This document shows positions 48,001-58,711 of a stretch of 64,000 bases of DNA, piece after piece. The position numbers were made by a program, and so were the translations under genes. Source of the stretch: Haliclona indistincta (lineage: Eukaryota; Porifera; Demospongiae; Haplosclerida; Chalinidae). Location: positions 7,120,547-7,184,546 of the forward strand of contig OZ024791.1 in the NCBI GenBank assembly GCA_964017065.1, written 5' to 3'. Below the pieces are notes generated by a model that was not told the origin of the DNA, made no database searches, and saw only the letters and a program-made list of their open reading frames with translations. Position 1 is the first letter of the stretch. Each line of letters begins with the position of its first letter.

Positions 48001-51000
48001 GATACTGTATGTATGTATGGTTTGTAGTTGTTGAAGCTCCGTTGTGTTAGTGTTCAGTTGTACTCAAGCAGACCACAATCAGCTAAAGTATCAGGTATAG
48101 TGTGTAGTGTGTAAGTCGACATGTCTTGTGCCTGCTTTTTAGTGTTATGCGATGAAGACTTGCATCATTGTCTCCCATCCACCCATTGCTATACCACTAT
48201 GGTCCACTACTCACTGCCCAATGGTTAGTCAATGCTGTTAACACAGATACACTGTCTTTCTTCAGATAAGTCTGTGTTTAGTCATCGTATTGCGATGCTC
48301 CACCCATCTCTTGTCGCTGGGAAGCGTTGTCGTGTCGTTGTATTGACAACCGATAGGAACAAGGAGCAGAGTGTTTGGTTGGAGCAGTTGCTCAGTAAAA
48401 TGAAACTGGATTGTCCTGCAGACCTGCGCCATCTTGCCGAACAGAAGAATGTGGTAAGTTAGACATCTTTGTGTCATTTTAGTGTTTGTGTTGTGTAGGA
48501 GACATGTCACCATCCTGAGCTATGCACTCAACTCAAGACCAGAGGAGAGTGTCGGTATGTGTCCGTGTTGATGTTGAGGGCTGTGTGTATCTTTTTGTCT
48601 AGATGGGGATCACGATGTCACTATGCTCACTCCATCATTCAGCTGTCACACAACACTATCCTGCCTCCTCTTGACATGCCCACTAGTGGTGTCATCAAGG
48701 TATGACAATGTTCCCTATCATGGGGATTACTATCTGTATGTTCATAGGTTAAAGTGCGTTATGTCAGCTCACCATCTCAGCTATGGGTCAGTGTGATGGA
48801 ACATGTTCCTTTGCGGCAAGGAGACCCTTCACGGGCCTGCCATCATGATGGTAGCACCACAGCAAGCCAGTTAGCTATGGACATGGCGCTGCACTACAGC
48901 ACTCCAGGAGAACACGGCTTGGAGGCAAAGCCAAGTATTGGTGACTATTGTGCTATAATGGACAACGATGGATGCTATCGTCGAGTGATAGTGCTGGCAT
49001 TCTCTCAGCCTCTTGGCCTATACTTCCATCATACTGAGAGGGCAAGGGTGAGCAGAGCCATCTTTGATTCTATTCTGTGTTGCATACACTCACTAGGTGA
49101 GACTGGTTGATATTGGACGAGATGAGGTGGTGGAGGTCAGTCGGTTGTTGAGTCTACCACACCACCTGCTGGCAGTGGCCCCTCTAGTAGTAGAGATGAT
49201 AGTGTGTGGTATAGTACCATGTGATCATGACATGGACTGGGCTCCTCCAGTGAGTACACATCTAATACAGTACGTGTGTGTTGAATGTCTCTTTACAGGC
49301 TGTGAATATGTCTCGGCATATGTTCAATGGTAAGGTGCTGACTGGCAAGGTAGTATTGACAGTAGACCAGGCGATATGGGTGGATCCTGTGGAGGAGAGG
49401 ATGGAGCTGGGCTGTGTTGGTGTCACCACTGGACTGCGCAGCCCTCAGCAAGCTCTCGTGAAGGCTGGGCAAGCAGTCAGAAACCAAACCCACCTACCAG
49501 ATCTTGCTGATCATCTGGACGTCATACTAAACCACCACGATAGTCATGCTGATGTAGCTACTATGAGGTCAGCAATAATACTTATCTAACCTGTATATAA
49601 ATCACTGTTGGTTTCATAGCTGGAATAAACTCAACAGCCGTGATACAGTCGTCATCTCTTCGTTCAGATCTCCGTCTCTTTTCTATGTTCAACTGGTGTC
49701 AGGTCATAAGCAGTAAGTTACTGTGTTTCCGTTGACAAGTATTGGATTGACTATACGAGTAGACTGTACGAGCTCACCGATCGTCTAAATGACGAGAGCA
49801 TCAACCATTCTCTATTGGTGTCAGTCTGTCATCCTGTATTTGATGAAGGAGATATGTGTGCCGCTAAATTCTCATTGGATCAACTGTAAGCTAGTGTAGT
49901 GTGATTGCTGTAATTTTTATGATGTCACTACAGCTATTATCGTGCTGTTGTGCGCACAAGGAATGATCATGCTGACGGGCGTAAGTACGAGTGTTTCTTT
50001 GTAGACTTCGGCAACACTGAGATTATGTCAGAACGCTCACTACTGCCCATCAGCCCTCTAATGCTGGAGGTAAAATACTGCAAACTAAAATAGTGTTACA
50101 ATTATTTTCTTCTCAGACACCATTTCAAGCAATCGAATGTTCTCTCCACAATGGCAAGAACGGTAAACCACTCTCTCCAACAAAAAAAAGACCATTCTGA
50201 TATTGTCTGCACTATAGTGAGTTGTGATGGTAATGCTGATGTTGCTGAACAGCTGCAAGGAACCGTTTTCACTGCTTCAGTGAGCGAGACGAGACAGTCA
50301 ACTCTTGAACCATCTTTCATTATTTGTTTCAGGTGCATTCTGAAACAGCGTCTTCCAATGGCGATACCCAGTGCTACACTGTAGACCTTGTGACAATAAT
50401 GAACAACACTAGTCTACAATCACTCATCAGTATACACGATGATGAATCCTCTTCCACTGATCTCCTTGCACAGGAATTGCTCGCCACTGCAAGGCGTTTC
50501 CAAACAGCTGTTTCTAACCTGTCATTTTCCACTACAAGTCAAGATGCGCTAAAAGCTGCTCATCAAATAATGAATTGTGTGCTAACCGCTCCTAAACGGT
50601 AATCAGTTAAAATTTTTGACTTGATAAAAATTAACCTCTGTTCAATACAGTGTTGATACTACTAGTTTGAGTGATCTGTTAAAACTCCTTCCTCTTGCTT
50701 GCTTCATCACTGAGTGTTCTCCTATTGTGTTAAGAGCGCTGTGCCTCTTATCTGTCCTCAACAACTCGTCAGTCAAACCTCTATCACTTGATTAACTTTA
50801 AAACCTCTTACCCACAGTGAATTTCTCAAATTCATCTACTCAACTCGTTTCTGTTCAGTCATGTTACAACTGCTGAAGGTTAGTTCTTTTCGAGCTTTGC
50901 GTGCATTCCTTGTACATTTTGTTTTTTAGACGGCGCAAGGAGACTCCTTGTTGAAAACAGTTCAACTGATTCAGCTAACAATACTACAGTGAGTGATTCA

Positions 51001-52890
51001 TGATGGGTTACCTCAGCTGTGATCTGAACCTAGTAGTGATGGGGGTGTGTTCACTAACGAAGAGACCCTGCCTCTCTATCTACTTTACCATGCTGCTCAT
51101 TCAGCTGATTTTCAGATAGCTGTTCATTGTCTGGAGTCTGTATCTTTACTTTTACCCACAACATCCAAGTTAGTTATTGACTCGATATTTTGTTACCTGT
51201 CATTCTCGATTGTAGAGTTCCTTCTATTGATGTTGTATTGCCGTGTATTAAGCGGTCTCAGTCTCATAAGATACTAGTGACTCCTGTTCTCAAGCTGGTA
51301 TATCATCTAATTGAGAGCTCTAGTGTGTACCACGAGTCAGCAATGCAGTTGGTCTCTATCTGTACTGACAATGAGGTACTACGTAAGGTGATGGATTGTA
51401 TTACAATTTTATGCTGTTTTTTTTTCTCAGTTAGTGAAGCTCGTGCAATTTCGTCTCAAGCTTCATTCACGTGCTACCGTTAAAGCTAGCTCTCCCTCAC
51501 AACGAATGCCTCAACAACAGCCTACTACTCCATCGTATTCGAGATCAATGAACAACCGTTCGTCTCCAATGAAAAAACAGTCTTTGGATGCTACCATTAA
51601 AACTAGCATTCCCTCACCACGCATGCCTCAACAACAGTCTACTACTCCGTCGTATTCAAGATCAATGAACAACCGTTCGTCTCCAATGGAAAAAGATGCT
51701 ACCATTAAAACTAGCACTCCCTCACCACGCATGCCTCAACAACAGTCTACTACTCCGTCGTATTCAAGATCAATGAACAACCGTTCGTCTCCAATGGAAA
51801 AAGATGCTACCATTAAAACTAGCACTCCCTCACCACGCATGCCTCAACAACAGTCTACTACTTCAAGATCAATGAACAACCGTTGGTCTCCAATGGAAAA
51901 AGATGCTACCATTAAAACTAGCACTCCCTCACCACGCATGCCTTATGCCTCACCATCATATACGAGATCAGCAATCGACTCCCGGTCTCCGACAGAAAGA
52001 CAGCCGACCATCTCTTCACATGCTACCATTAAAACAAGCACTCCCTCACCATGCATGCCTCAGCAACAGTCTACTGTGTCATCTTATACTAGATCGGCAA
52101 TCGACCACTGGTTTCCGACAGAAAGAGCGCCAAGCAGCTTGGATAGTAGCTTTGATAGTAGCATGTCTGAGACACCAGTACAGACCAGACAAAGGTAGTA
52201 TGAGTCATATTACATATACTTTATTTGAAGATTTGTGTGTCAGCCTCTCTCCTCAAGTGCTCTGGAGCCAGACACGCAGTATGGTAGTACTCAGTGTGCA
52301 GCTGAGGGACTGCTGTGCACCACACGTGCAGTACACAGGCAACACCATCAGCTTCATGTATGTAATCAATAGTACACTGCACTATGAGTGACTGTCACAT
52401 TCTACAGTGGTTATGCACAACAAGTGCTCTATGAATTTTCAGTGGATTTATTCGGAGGAATATTGCCCAAGGTATGCTCGAACTACAACAGATTGTGCTG
52501 CATCTGCGACTTCACTTTAGGAATGCATCGTCAAGCATGGAGGTGGAGAAGTGCTGATAAAGATGAAGAAAGCTCATCGTGCTTTTTGGCCGCGTGTCAC
52601 AAAGGCTAAGATCAAACACACCTTCATGTCCGTGGACTACAATCGCTGGAAGGACGAGAGCAGTTGTAGCAGCTCAGAAGATGAGAAAAGTAAGTGAAAC
52701 GACTACTTAAGATATTGATGGTGAGACTCTTGTATCTGCAGTGGTTGTGAAATCAGTTCTGAGCAAGAAAGAGCTGCAGAAAGCTCAAGCAGGTGGTGCT
52801 GAACCTAGTCCATCACTCTCCTCGGATAATCAGTCATACCTCTCATCTGAAGGAGCTTTTGTTTCTGACATGTCAGACGGCATACTATAA
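45069..52890 (+). CDS. TDRD12: TDRD12-like Tudor/helicase/CS piRNA-pathway protein
   Basis: TDRD12 and its fly Yb relatives act in secondary piRNA biogenesis. In order: an N-terminal Tudor domain (RWCRARVVNLLKSL, VNLNAALVDAGLYTK); a DEAD-like helicase (NPTAVQGCSWPYLLDHSDCM, PHKTGKTLAYLLPL, VIVVTPPALIRMM, VLDDAEILLELF); a CCCH finger (CHHPELC, CRWGSRCHYAH); a second Tudor (VRYVSSPSQLWVSVMEHV, KVVLTVDQAIWVDP); and a third Tudor (SPSLFYVQLVSG, YYRAVVRTRN, CFFVDFGNTEIMSE). A helical region follows near 50650-51400, then a six-unit repeat linker, then a CS/p23-like domain (RSMVVLSVQLRDCCAPHVQY, LYEFSVDLFGGILP). Helicase motif II reads DDAE instead of DEAD. Exon joins were followed by eye across more than 25 short introns. 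One gene is assumed; two adjacent genes split near 50600 are possible. Confidence 0.8.
45508..46123. mobile_element. MITE-like DNA transposon in a TDRD12 intron
   Basis: The ends are inverted repeats: left GACCATTTTAGGCGCTAAT, right (complement) GACCATTTTAGTCGCTAAT. They are flanked on both sides by TATA, consistent with a TA or TATA target-site duplication. The 616-base element accounts for most of the roughly 900-base intron, which is otherwise exceptional in this compact gene. No transposase is visible, so it is non-autonomous. Confidence 0.82.
51473..52105 (+). repeat. In-frame tandem repeat of 33-39 codons in TDRD12-like CDS
   Basis: Six units begin at the recurring gctaccattaaa motif (51473, 51590, 51698, 51806, 51905, 52022). 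The spacings are 117, 108, 108, 99 and 117 bases, all multiples of three. Each unit encodes ATIKTSTPSPRMPQQQSTT, then a SRSMNNRSSPMEK-type segment. Copies 2-4 are nearly identical, and the outer copies have diverged. The repeats form a Ser/Pro/Arg/Gln-rich linker between the helical region and the CS domain. Confidence 0.93.
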
Positions 52891-52920
52891 GAACAAACTA
52901 TTCACAACATTTATTAGTTA

Positions 52921-53556
52921 CTATAGGTTAGAATGTCTGAGATTGTCTGGTAATAATCGTCCCCAGAAGCCATTGTAAGGGTGTACAGTTACTGATCTGC
53001 TTCCATCATTGTCCTGCATCGGTCGCTGCTCAATAGCCCACTGGAAGATACCACCCTCCAGGTTGTGCACAGACATTGTTCCATCCCCTTGCCGTCGTAG
53101 CCGATCTGCTGCTATCGATGATCGGTACCCAATAGAGCAATAACACAGAACTGCACAAGAGATGAAACTTGATCAAAAGATTCACTTTATTGTCTCCACT
53201 AACCATGTTTTATGCCTCTCAAGTCCAGTGAGTTGTGGAGATTTTCATCTTCATGGTCAACTCGCACAGCGCCAGGAATATGACCGACACGGAACTCCTC
53301 TTCAGCACGTGTGTCCTGAAGCGACAATGCAACTAACGAGTGTTTTATTTAGGCTATTTATTGTTACCAATATGAGAAGGGATTTCTTGTCCACCTCTCG
53401 TTGCATTTTCTCTGTCTCCTCGCACGTTATGTGATTTACTTGAGGAAATTTTTTTCGAAATCCATAAACCAGAATTCGCATCGACAGAGACGGCTGAGCG
53501 ACTGGTTGAGAGCTTGCAGCAGAACTTGAACCAGGATCGCCACTTTCCTCCGCCAT
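52921..53556 (-). CDS. Rhodanese-like domain protein
   Basis: The gene encodes a single rhodanese domain protein. The N-terminus MAEESGDPGSSSAASSQPVA is disordered. The exons then read DTRAEEEFRVGHIPGAVRVD and the active-site loop CYCSIGYRSS, whose Cys is in the position that carries persulfide in sulfurtransferases. GGIFQWAIEQRPM and a C-terminal VHPYNGFWGRLLPDNLRHSNL follow; the HPYN-x-W-G end occurs in bacterial and animal single-domain rhodaneses. It may be a thiosulfate sulfurtransferase or a sulfur-carrier partner; the substrate is unknown. The start has an AAAATGGCGG context. Its stop is 30 bases from that of TDRD12, and its AATAAA signal (TTTATT at 52910-52915 on the + strand) falls between the two stops. 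Confidence 0.85.
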
Positions 53557-53657
53557 TTTACATGTAATAATCATTAATTTTTACAGCCCGCCAAATTCAA
53601 ATTTGCTAGAATAATTATGTTAGTGACTATAAACTGTGATCATATTCTATGCTATAA

Positions 53658-54792
53658 TTAACTAGTTAATTTCTTTGGAGCTGCAAGGTATTCGAGTCTC
53701 TTCATAATGTTTCCCGCCACATCACCCGCCAACTGTAGGGAAGAGAGACAGCAATGATAAGCAGAGTGGGAACAAGCATACAGTGAGAGCGGTGTGATAG
53801 TGTTGGTAAGGTAGGGATCCAGCACCGTACAACAGAGTCCCATAGACACTGAGTGATGGACACTGTGCTATAGCTACTGAGAGACTACACTCCGCACAGC
53901 TTTCCTCCTCTTGGCTAGCGTCAATAACAAAATGGCCGCCTATCTGTTGCAAACAGAAAGTAACCATGAAAACTAGTACAATCTTACCATTGATAACGAG
54001 ACAATGATAGGCAGGCGAGAGGCATCCAATGGAATATAGTCGTATGGATTATCAGACACTTCGATTTCTACCTCCTCTCCTTCCCCAGTGACATTCAGTT
54101 TTGGTATCCTGACAAAATATAACAGTCAGCTCAGGCTGGTGGTGTATGCAATATTGCACCTGGTGGTTGACAAGGCGTGTTTTACTGCAATTGATAGGCA
54201 GTCTAGGACTCCTCCACTCCACTCTATAACCTAATACAACCAAACAGTACACACTGTGTACGTGTACACTGTTGCTTACCAATGCATCCACGTACAGTAC
54301 CCAGCAATGTGTCCCGGATACAATGGACAACTTAGAAAAGTCAATGCATCTGTTCTGGTACACTTGCGCCAGTCTGTGGGCAAGATGCTGACCGAGATTT
54401 TCACCTTCCCTCCCTTGGAAATCAGGAGAAGCAAGTGCCGAGCTGTGTACGGCATTGCAGATCTCACATACATGAGACTTATCACTCACCAATCTACATA
54501 AAATTCTATTCTGCCCCAGTCTGGATGCTGTGAATCAGGTGTGCCTATTTCTGCCTTCACGCCCACCATGATAGTGGTCCCTTCCTAACCATGATAATGG
54601 TGAACACATGCCCCTCAAACCCACGTGTCCAACCATACTGATCTTTGACGAGCCACACGTGTTGCTCACTGGATCACTCGTGATTTCAAAGATTCTGCAA
54701 TCGCGACGGCTTCTCCCATCAGCCCGTAAATCTTCCTGCACTCCGCTGACAATGAACTGGCGCTCGTGCTCGCTCAGTGCTCTGCGAGCCAT
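53658..54792 (-). CDS. EXOSC7: EXOSC7 / RRP42, exosome core subunit
   Basis: RRP42 is one of the six RNase PH-like ring subunits of the RNA exosome; in animals the ring is catalytically inert. The N-terminus MARRALSEHERQFIVSGVQE followed by DLRADGRSRRDCR matches EXOSC7. EGTTIMVGVKAEIGTPDS, LSIVSGTHCWVLYVDALV, PYDYIPLDASRLPIIVSLS and GGHFVIDASQEEESCAECSL follow. The last exon ends EYLAAPKKLTS with TAA at 53660-53658. The order of RNase PH strands is complete. The start lies 55 bases from the RING gene's assigned start, and an earlier ATG of that gene would overlap it. Confidence 0.93.
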
Positions 54793-54847
54793 GCTGCATG
54801 TGGGCGTGTCGAGTGGGGGCGTGGATCAACCTCGGGATCAACTCAAA
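54793..54847. promoter_or_regulatory. Bidirectional promoter region EXOSC7 / RING gene
   Basis: The 55-base interval contains two GGGCGTG boxes (54802-54808 and 54817-54824). The role is inferred from position. Confidence 0.6.
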
Positions 54848-55724
54848 ATGGACGAAGATCAAGTGGAAAACAAGTTTTGCTGTCCTATTTGCTTCCAGCT
54901 ATTCAAACGTCCTACTCAACTACCATGCTGGCACAGGTATGCTGTAGCTATTCAACAAATGTAATCATTGTGAATTTTTAGGTTGTGTGCAAGGTGTCTA
55001 AAGGAGTTGCTCAAACAGAGTGATCAATGCCCTGTGTGCAGGACCCAGTTCACTAGGGATCGGTGTGTACGAGACAACGATATGGAGAAGGTGATAGATA
55101 GTGAGCTGTTTCTGTGTCGAGGCTGCAAACAACAGGTATACTGAGTGACATATGATTATACTTACCATCATAATTTGAATGTTGTGCAGTGTCCTTTGAT
55201 TGATTACAACACTCATATAGCTACTTGTCAGATGAGAGAGACAGTTCTTCCACCTCCCATCACTGACCCTCCTATCGAGTATGTCAACAATGGTTACCAG
55301 TCTCTTTCACACATGTCTTATACAGAACAGTGAATAGGTCCACGTACCATTGCCCTATTTGTCATGCAAAGGATCTCGATTGTGTGGGTCTTGTACAACA
55401 CTGCAACAATTATCACGCTCATGAACGCATGCAAGTGGTGAGTTGTCTATCCCTATGAAACCTTCAGCACACTACTATCTCTCCACTCGATTAGGTGTGT
55501 CCAGTGTGTGCCAGCATGCCATGGGGTGACCCTACGCAAGTGAGCAGCAATTTCCTTCGACACCTTAATCTTAGACATCAGTTTGAGTACGACACATTCG
55601 TGGTATGTGTGTGTGTGAGTGTGTGTGCTGTATCCAATCACTCTACAATATCTACTAGGACTATCATCAAGATGAAGACTCGTCTCTCCAAACAGTGCTG
55701 GAGGCATCCAGGACTGATAAGTAA
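54848..55724 (+). CDS. RNF114/RNF125/RNF138/RNF166-family RING E3 ligase
   Basis: A C3HC4 RING lies at the N-terminus: [20 protein letters not shown] spliced to [22 protein letters not shown]2HC-type finger follows ([22 protein letters not shown]). Two Di19-like fingers come next ([20 protein letters not shown], then [36 protein letters not shown]). The C-terminus [21 protein letters not shown] is UIM-like. This order is that of the RNF114/125/138/166 family. Those proteins ubiquitinate targets in innate signalling and DNA repair, and which vertebrate paralogue corresponds is not clear. The start is taken at [10 protein letters not shown]; an upstream in-frame ATG at 54791 would add 19 residues and overlap the EXOSC7 start codon. 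Confidence 0.9.
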
Positions 55725-55806
55725 CACAGCAACTGCAGCAGGACTTCACAAACAACAGTTTATGAAAAACTATAATCATTAGTCAGGATATCCTATTCCA
55801 TAATAA

Positions 55807-57277
55807 TTATGATCTTCTGTGTTGAAACATGCATGAGAGCATAAAGTCACTCTTATTGGGATCATTCCCTCTCCTCTGTGCTTTAGTTCTCTGAAAATCT
55901 GTGAAGACAGTTTCTTGTCGGTCTGAGTTAGTAGAGTATGCTTCACTAGCCTTTTTAACTGATATGAACTCTACACATTCCAACCATGAGTCAATGAACG
56001 GCCCGGAACACACAGCGCACTCTCCACTGTTCTGCAAGTGTTGTCGTATTTGTTCATAGGACCCCACCACCATTGCTAGCTCGCTGTCGCTGTAAAAATA
56101 CGAATCAACAGGTTGTCATACACACCTACCACTAGTAGACAGACCTCTCCATAGTTTTCACAATGTACCTTGCTGTCAACTCCTGGAAGAGAAGGTAGGT
56201 GGAGGCAAAATCAATATTGCTGTTGTTACCTTCAGTGAAAGGACCTCAGTGATCTGTTCAGCTGGCAGCGGTATTGGTGGAAGTAGAGGATTCTGCTCGT
56301 AGTGGAATTCTGTTAGGCTCAAGATTTGTATCTGCACAAAGTCAGAGAGAAAGAGCAAGGTGATCATTGCACTTACCTCTGTGGGGAAAAGTTCAATGAG
56401 ATTGCAGGACACGTCCAACACTTGCAACGAGACACACTCTCCCAATGACTGGAGGAGTATAACAGAATTACATAGAAGTTTGACCTGTTGACTTACTTGA
56501 GGCAAAGAGAGAAGCTTGTTCTTCTGTACATAGAGCTTCCTCAGCTGCTTCAATGCTCCGATATTATTGGGTAAGCTATGCAAAGACAATCAAGCAAGTA
56601 CTGCCCACTCTTGAACTGACTTACTGATCGATTTGGTTATTCACTAGATGGAGCTCTCTGAGTGTGTGCAATTGACACAACTCTAGCGGTAGATAGCAAA
56701 GTCTATTGTTGGTGATACTCAGCTGTTGTAGAGCCAGTAAACTGTGACAGAACACAACTGGTGAGTACTTGCAGGAATGCACACTCACTGTATTATTGAT
56801 TTAGACAACTCCTCCAAAAGGTTGTTGTTCAAATTGAGAAGTCGCAGAGAGCACAGACCCTCTGGCAGTGACAAGATCACCACTACATAGCAGAGCTTAG
56901 CTTGTGCTTACTGAGAATTTTGTCATCAAGACTTTCGATGCTGTTGCCGAACAGGTGCAGTGTCTGCAGCTCACTCATCTTTTCCAAGCAGTCAGGCATG
57001 TGTGATAACCGGTTCCCTCCTAGATTGAGTACGACCAACTGCAGATACACACATTTCATTGCTTTAGCATCAATAGCATGCATGCTAGCTAGCTGCTGAC
57101 ATTTCTCAAGTTCACAATCTCATTGGGTAGATCACGGAGAGAATTATTCTTAGCTGACAGGCTACATAGTCTTGAGAGTCTTGAAACAGCGGCAGGCAAG
57201 GTGTCCAGACCAGCGTTATCCAGACTGAGCGATCGAGAACCCGCCGCCAACGCCCGTACCACGCTGGCAGCCGCCAT
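55807..57277 (-). CDS. Leucine-rich repeat protein with C-terminal Cys motif (LRRC28/58/69-like)
   Basis: The N-terminus MAAASVVRALAAGSRSLSLD leads into about seven LRRs: DTLPAAVSRLSRLCSLSAKN, LVVLNLGGNRLSHMPDCLEK, LHLFGNSIESLDDKIL, LPNNIGALKQLRKLYVQKN and VLDVSCNLIELFPTE. The C-terminal part is not LRR; it has QELTARYIV and CAVCSGPFIDSWLECVEFIS, a CxxC...C arrangement seen after the LRRs in LRRC28/LRRC58-type proteins. There is no signal peptide or membrane segment, so it is intracellular. An E-box CACGTG lies upstream (57307-57312). The start context is TAATGGCGGC. The function is unknown. Confidence 0.78.
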
Positions 57278-57356
57278 TACAGTTTATCAGTTGCTATAGC
57301 AACAAACACGTGTTAGATAATGACAGAAAAATCAATTTTTGATGCTGGCTACTAGG

Positions 57357-57742
57357 CTACGTTGGTAAGTTCAATTTTGTCTGATAGTGTGTGGTGCCTG
57401 TCTCAGGGTCAGTGTATTCTGGTGCTCGCTGGAGGATCTCCATGACACGAAAGTGCTTGTGTTTGCTGAGTGGACGACACTCCTTGATCATCACAAGATC
57501 ACCGAGTCGACAATTTTCCTCCTCATCATGAGCAAAGTACTTCTTGCGTTTGCTAACCATCTAAACAAACAAACGTGCAGTGCATAACACATGAAATTGT
57601 ATCACAGATGATAGTATAATGTGCTTGACAATATCAACCTAGCTACCTTCAGCAACTTTGGATGAAGCAACATCCTAGTGACTGATACTTTGGCTGTCTT
57701 CTGCATTTTAGTCCCCACAACTCGTCCAACCATCTGCGCCAT
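57357..57742 (-). CDS. MRPS17: Mitochondrial ribosomal protein S17 (uS17m)
   Basis: uS17m is a small-subunit mitoribosomal protein with an OB fold that binds the body of the small rRNA. Two exons encode about 100 residues: MAQMVGRVVGTKMQKTAKVS, VTRMLLHPKLLK and, in the second exon, KRKKYFAHDEEENCRLGDLV. VMIKECRPLSKHKHFRVMEI is the classical S17 motif 'GD.V.I.E.RPLSK.K...V..I'. It stops at TGA/TAA near 57357 after TKLNLPT. The start context is CATGGCG. The gene is divergent from the SFT2 gene, with 75 bases between starts. Confidence 0.93.
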
Positions 57743-57817
57743 GATACTCGACTACTCGTGGTTCAAGTGGGCAGGGCAAATATCGATAAAGTCACGCCCA
57801 ATTAATACAAACCAATC
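57743..57817. promoter_or_regulatory. Bidirectional promoter region MRPS17 / SFT2D
   Basis: The 75-base interval contains TATCGATA (about 57780-57787), identical to the core of the insect DRE/DREF site, and CACGCCC (57793-57799), the complement of GGGCGTG. Whether sponges use a DREF-like factor is unknown. Confidence 0.55.
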
Positions 57818-58643
57818 ATGAATGGTTCGCACACGTCCAGCATCTCCCGCGCTCTCTCCAACCTGTGGGGCGGCGGCAACACGAATGGATCTTCAGAGGA
57901 GGAAGACCTCTCGTCACAAGCACAGAGTTGTTTCATGAGCCTAGTAAGCGCGTGTACTGGTCAAATCCAAGCAGATTGTGTTCAGTGAATGCACGTGTTT
58001 TTGTCTACAGAGTAGAAAGGAAAGGATATTGGGATTCTTTGTGTGTCTTGCTTTGGGAGTCCTCTGTTTTGCACTGGTAAATTAATTATTACCACTGCTA
58101 ACCCATCAAGCTGTAGTTCTATGATATGACAGGCACTAGCTCTGACACCAATGATTCTAGTGAAGGCTAAGAAATTTGCAGTTCTCTTCACTCTTGGCTC
58201 TGTCTTCACTCTGGGAAGGTAACTCCAGCAGCACGCAGATATCACTAACGACACGTTTCAAACAGTTTCTCTTTTCTATGGGGACCATGGTCACACATCA
58301 AGCACCTGTGTTCACGTGATCGATTGCCCTTCACCGCAGTGTACCTGATTACAATCACTGCAACACTATACTGTGCCTTGAAGGTATATATCTATATAAG
58401 CAATCATATACTCATCTTCAAATAGATGCACAACACTTTGCTGACTCTAATATTCGCCATTTGCCAGATTATTGCCCTCGTTTGGTGAGCACTGTACAGT
58501 AATTTTTTTTTTGAATTGCCGTGTGACGTGTGTGCAGGTTTCTCATGAGCTATATACCAGGTGGAACAACCGGACTAACATTCATGGTTAAACTAGTCTC
58601 ACAGTTGTGCTCTAGAACAGTATCACAAGCAGTTGATGCATAG
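57818..58643 (+). CDS. SFT2D: SFT2-domain vesicle transport protein
   Basis: SFT2 proteins are small tetraspanning Golgi proteins involved in endosome-to-Golgi fusion. After a Ser-rich cytosolic N-terminus (MNGSHTSSISRALSNLWGGG) come the motif SRKERILGFFVCLALGVLCF (TM1) and LTPMILVKAKKFAVLFTLGS (TM2, with the family KPxKFAVLFTLGN-type block). FLWGPWSHIKHLCSRDRLPF (the diagnostic GP..QLK.MF.ppR-type loop) precedes TVYLITI-type TM3 and ICQIIALVWFLMSYIPGG (TM4, with the YIPGG end). Six or more short exons are in frame. Which of SFT2D1/2/3 it corresponds to is not resolved, so the symbol is the family root. Confidence 0.9.
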
Positions 58644-58711
58644 CAGACTGGGCTAGAAGGGACATACATACCCAAACTCACATAACAATGACAAAAAAAT
58701 AATTATACATG

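Noticed and set aside
54608..54964. Longer N-terminus for the RING gene (starting before 54791)
   Set aside because: The upstream part is antisense to EXOSC7 exon 1. The conserved family start is near [10 protein letters not shown].
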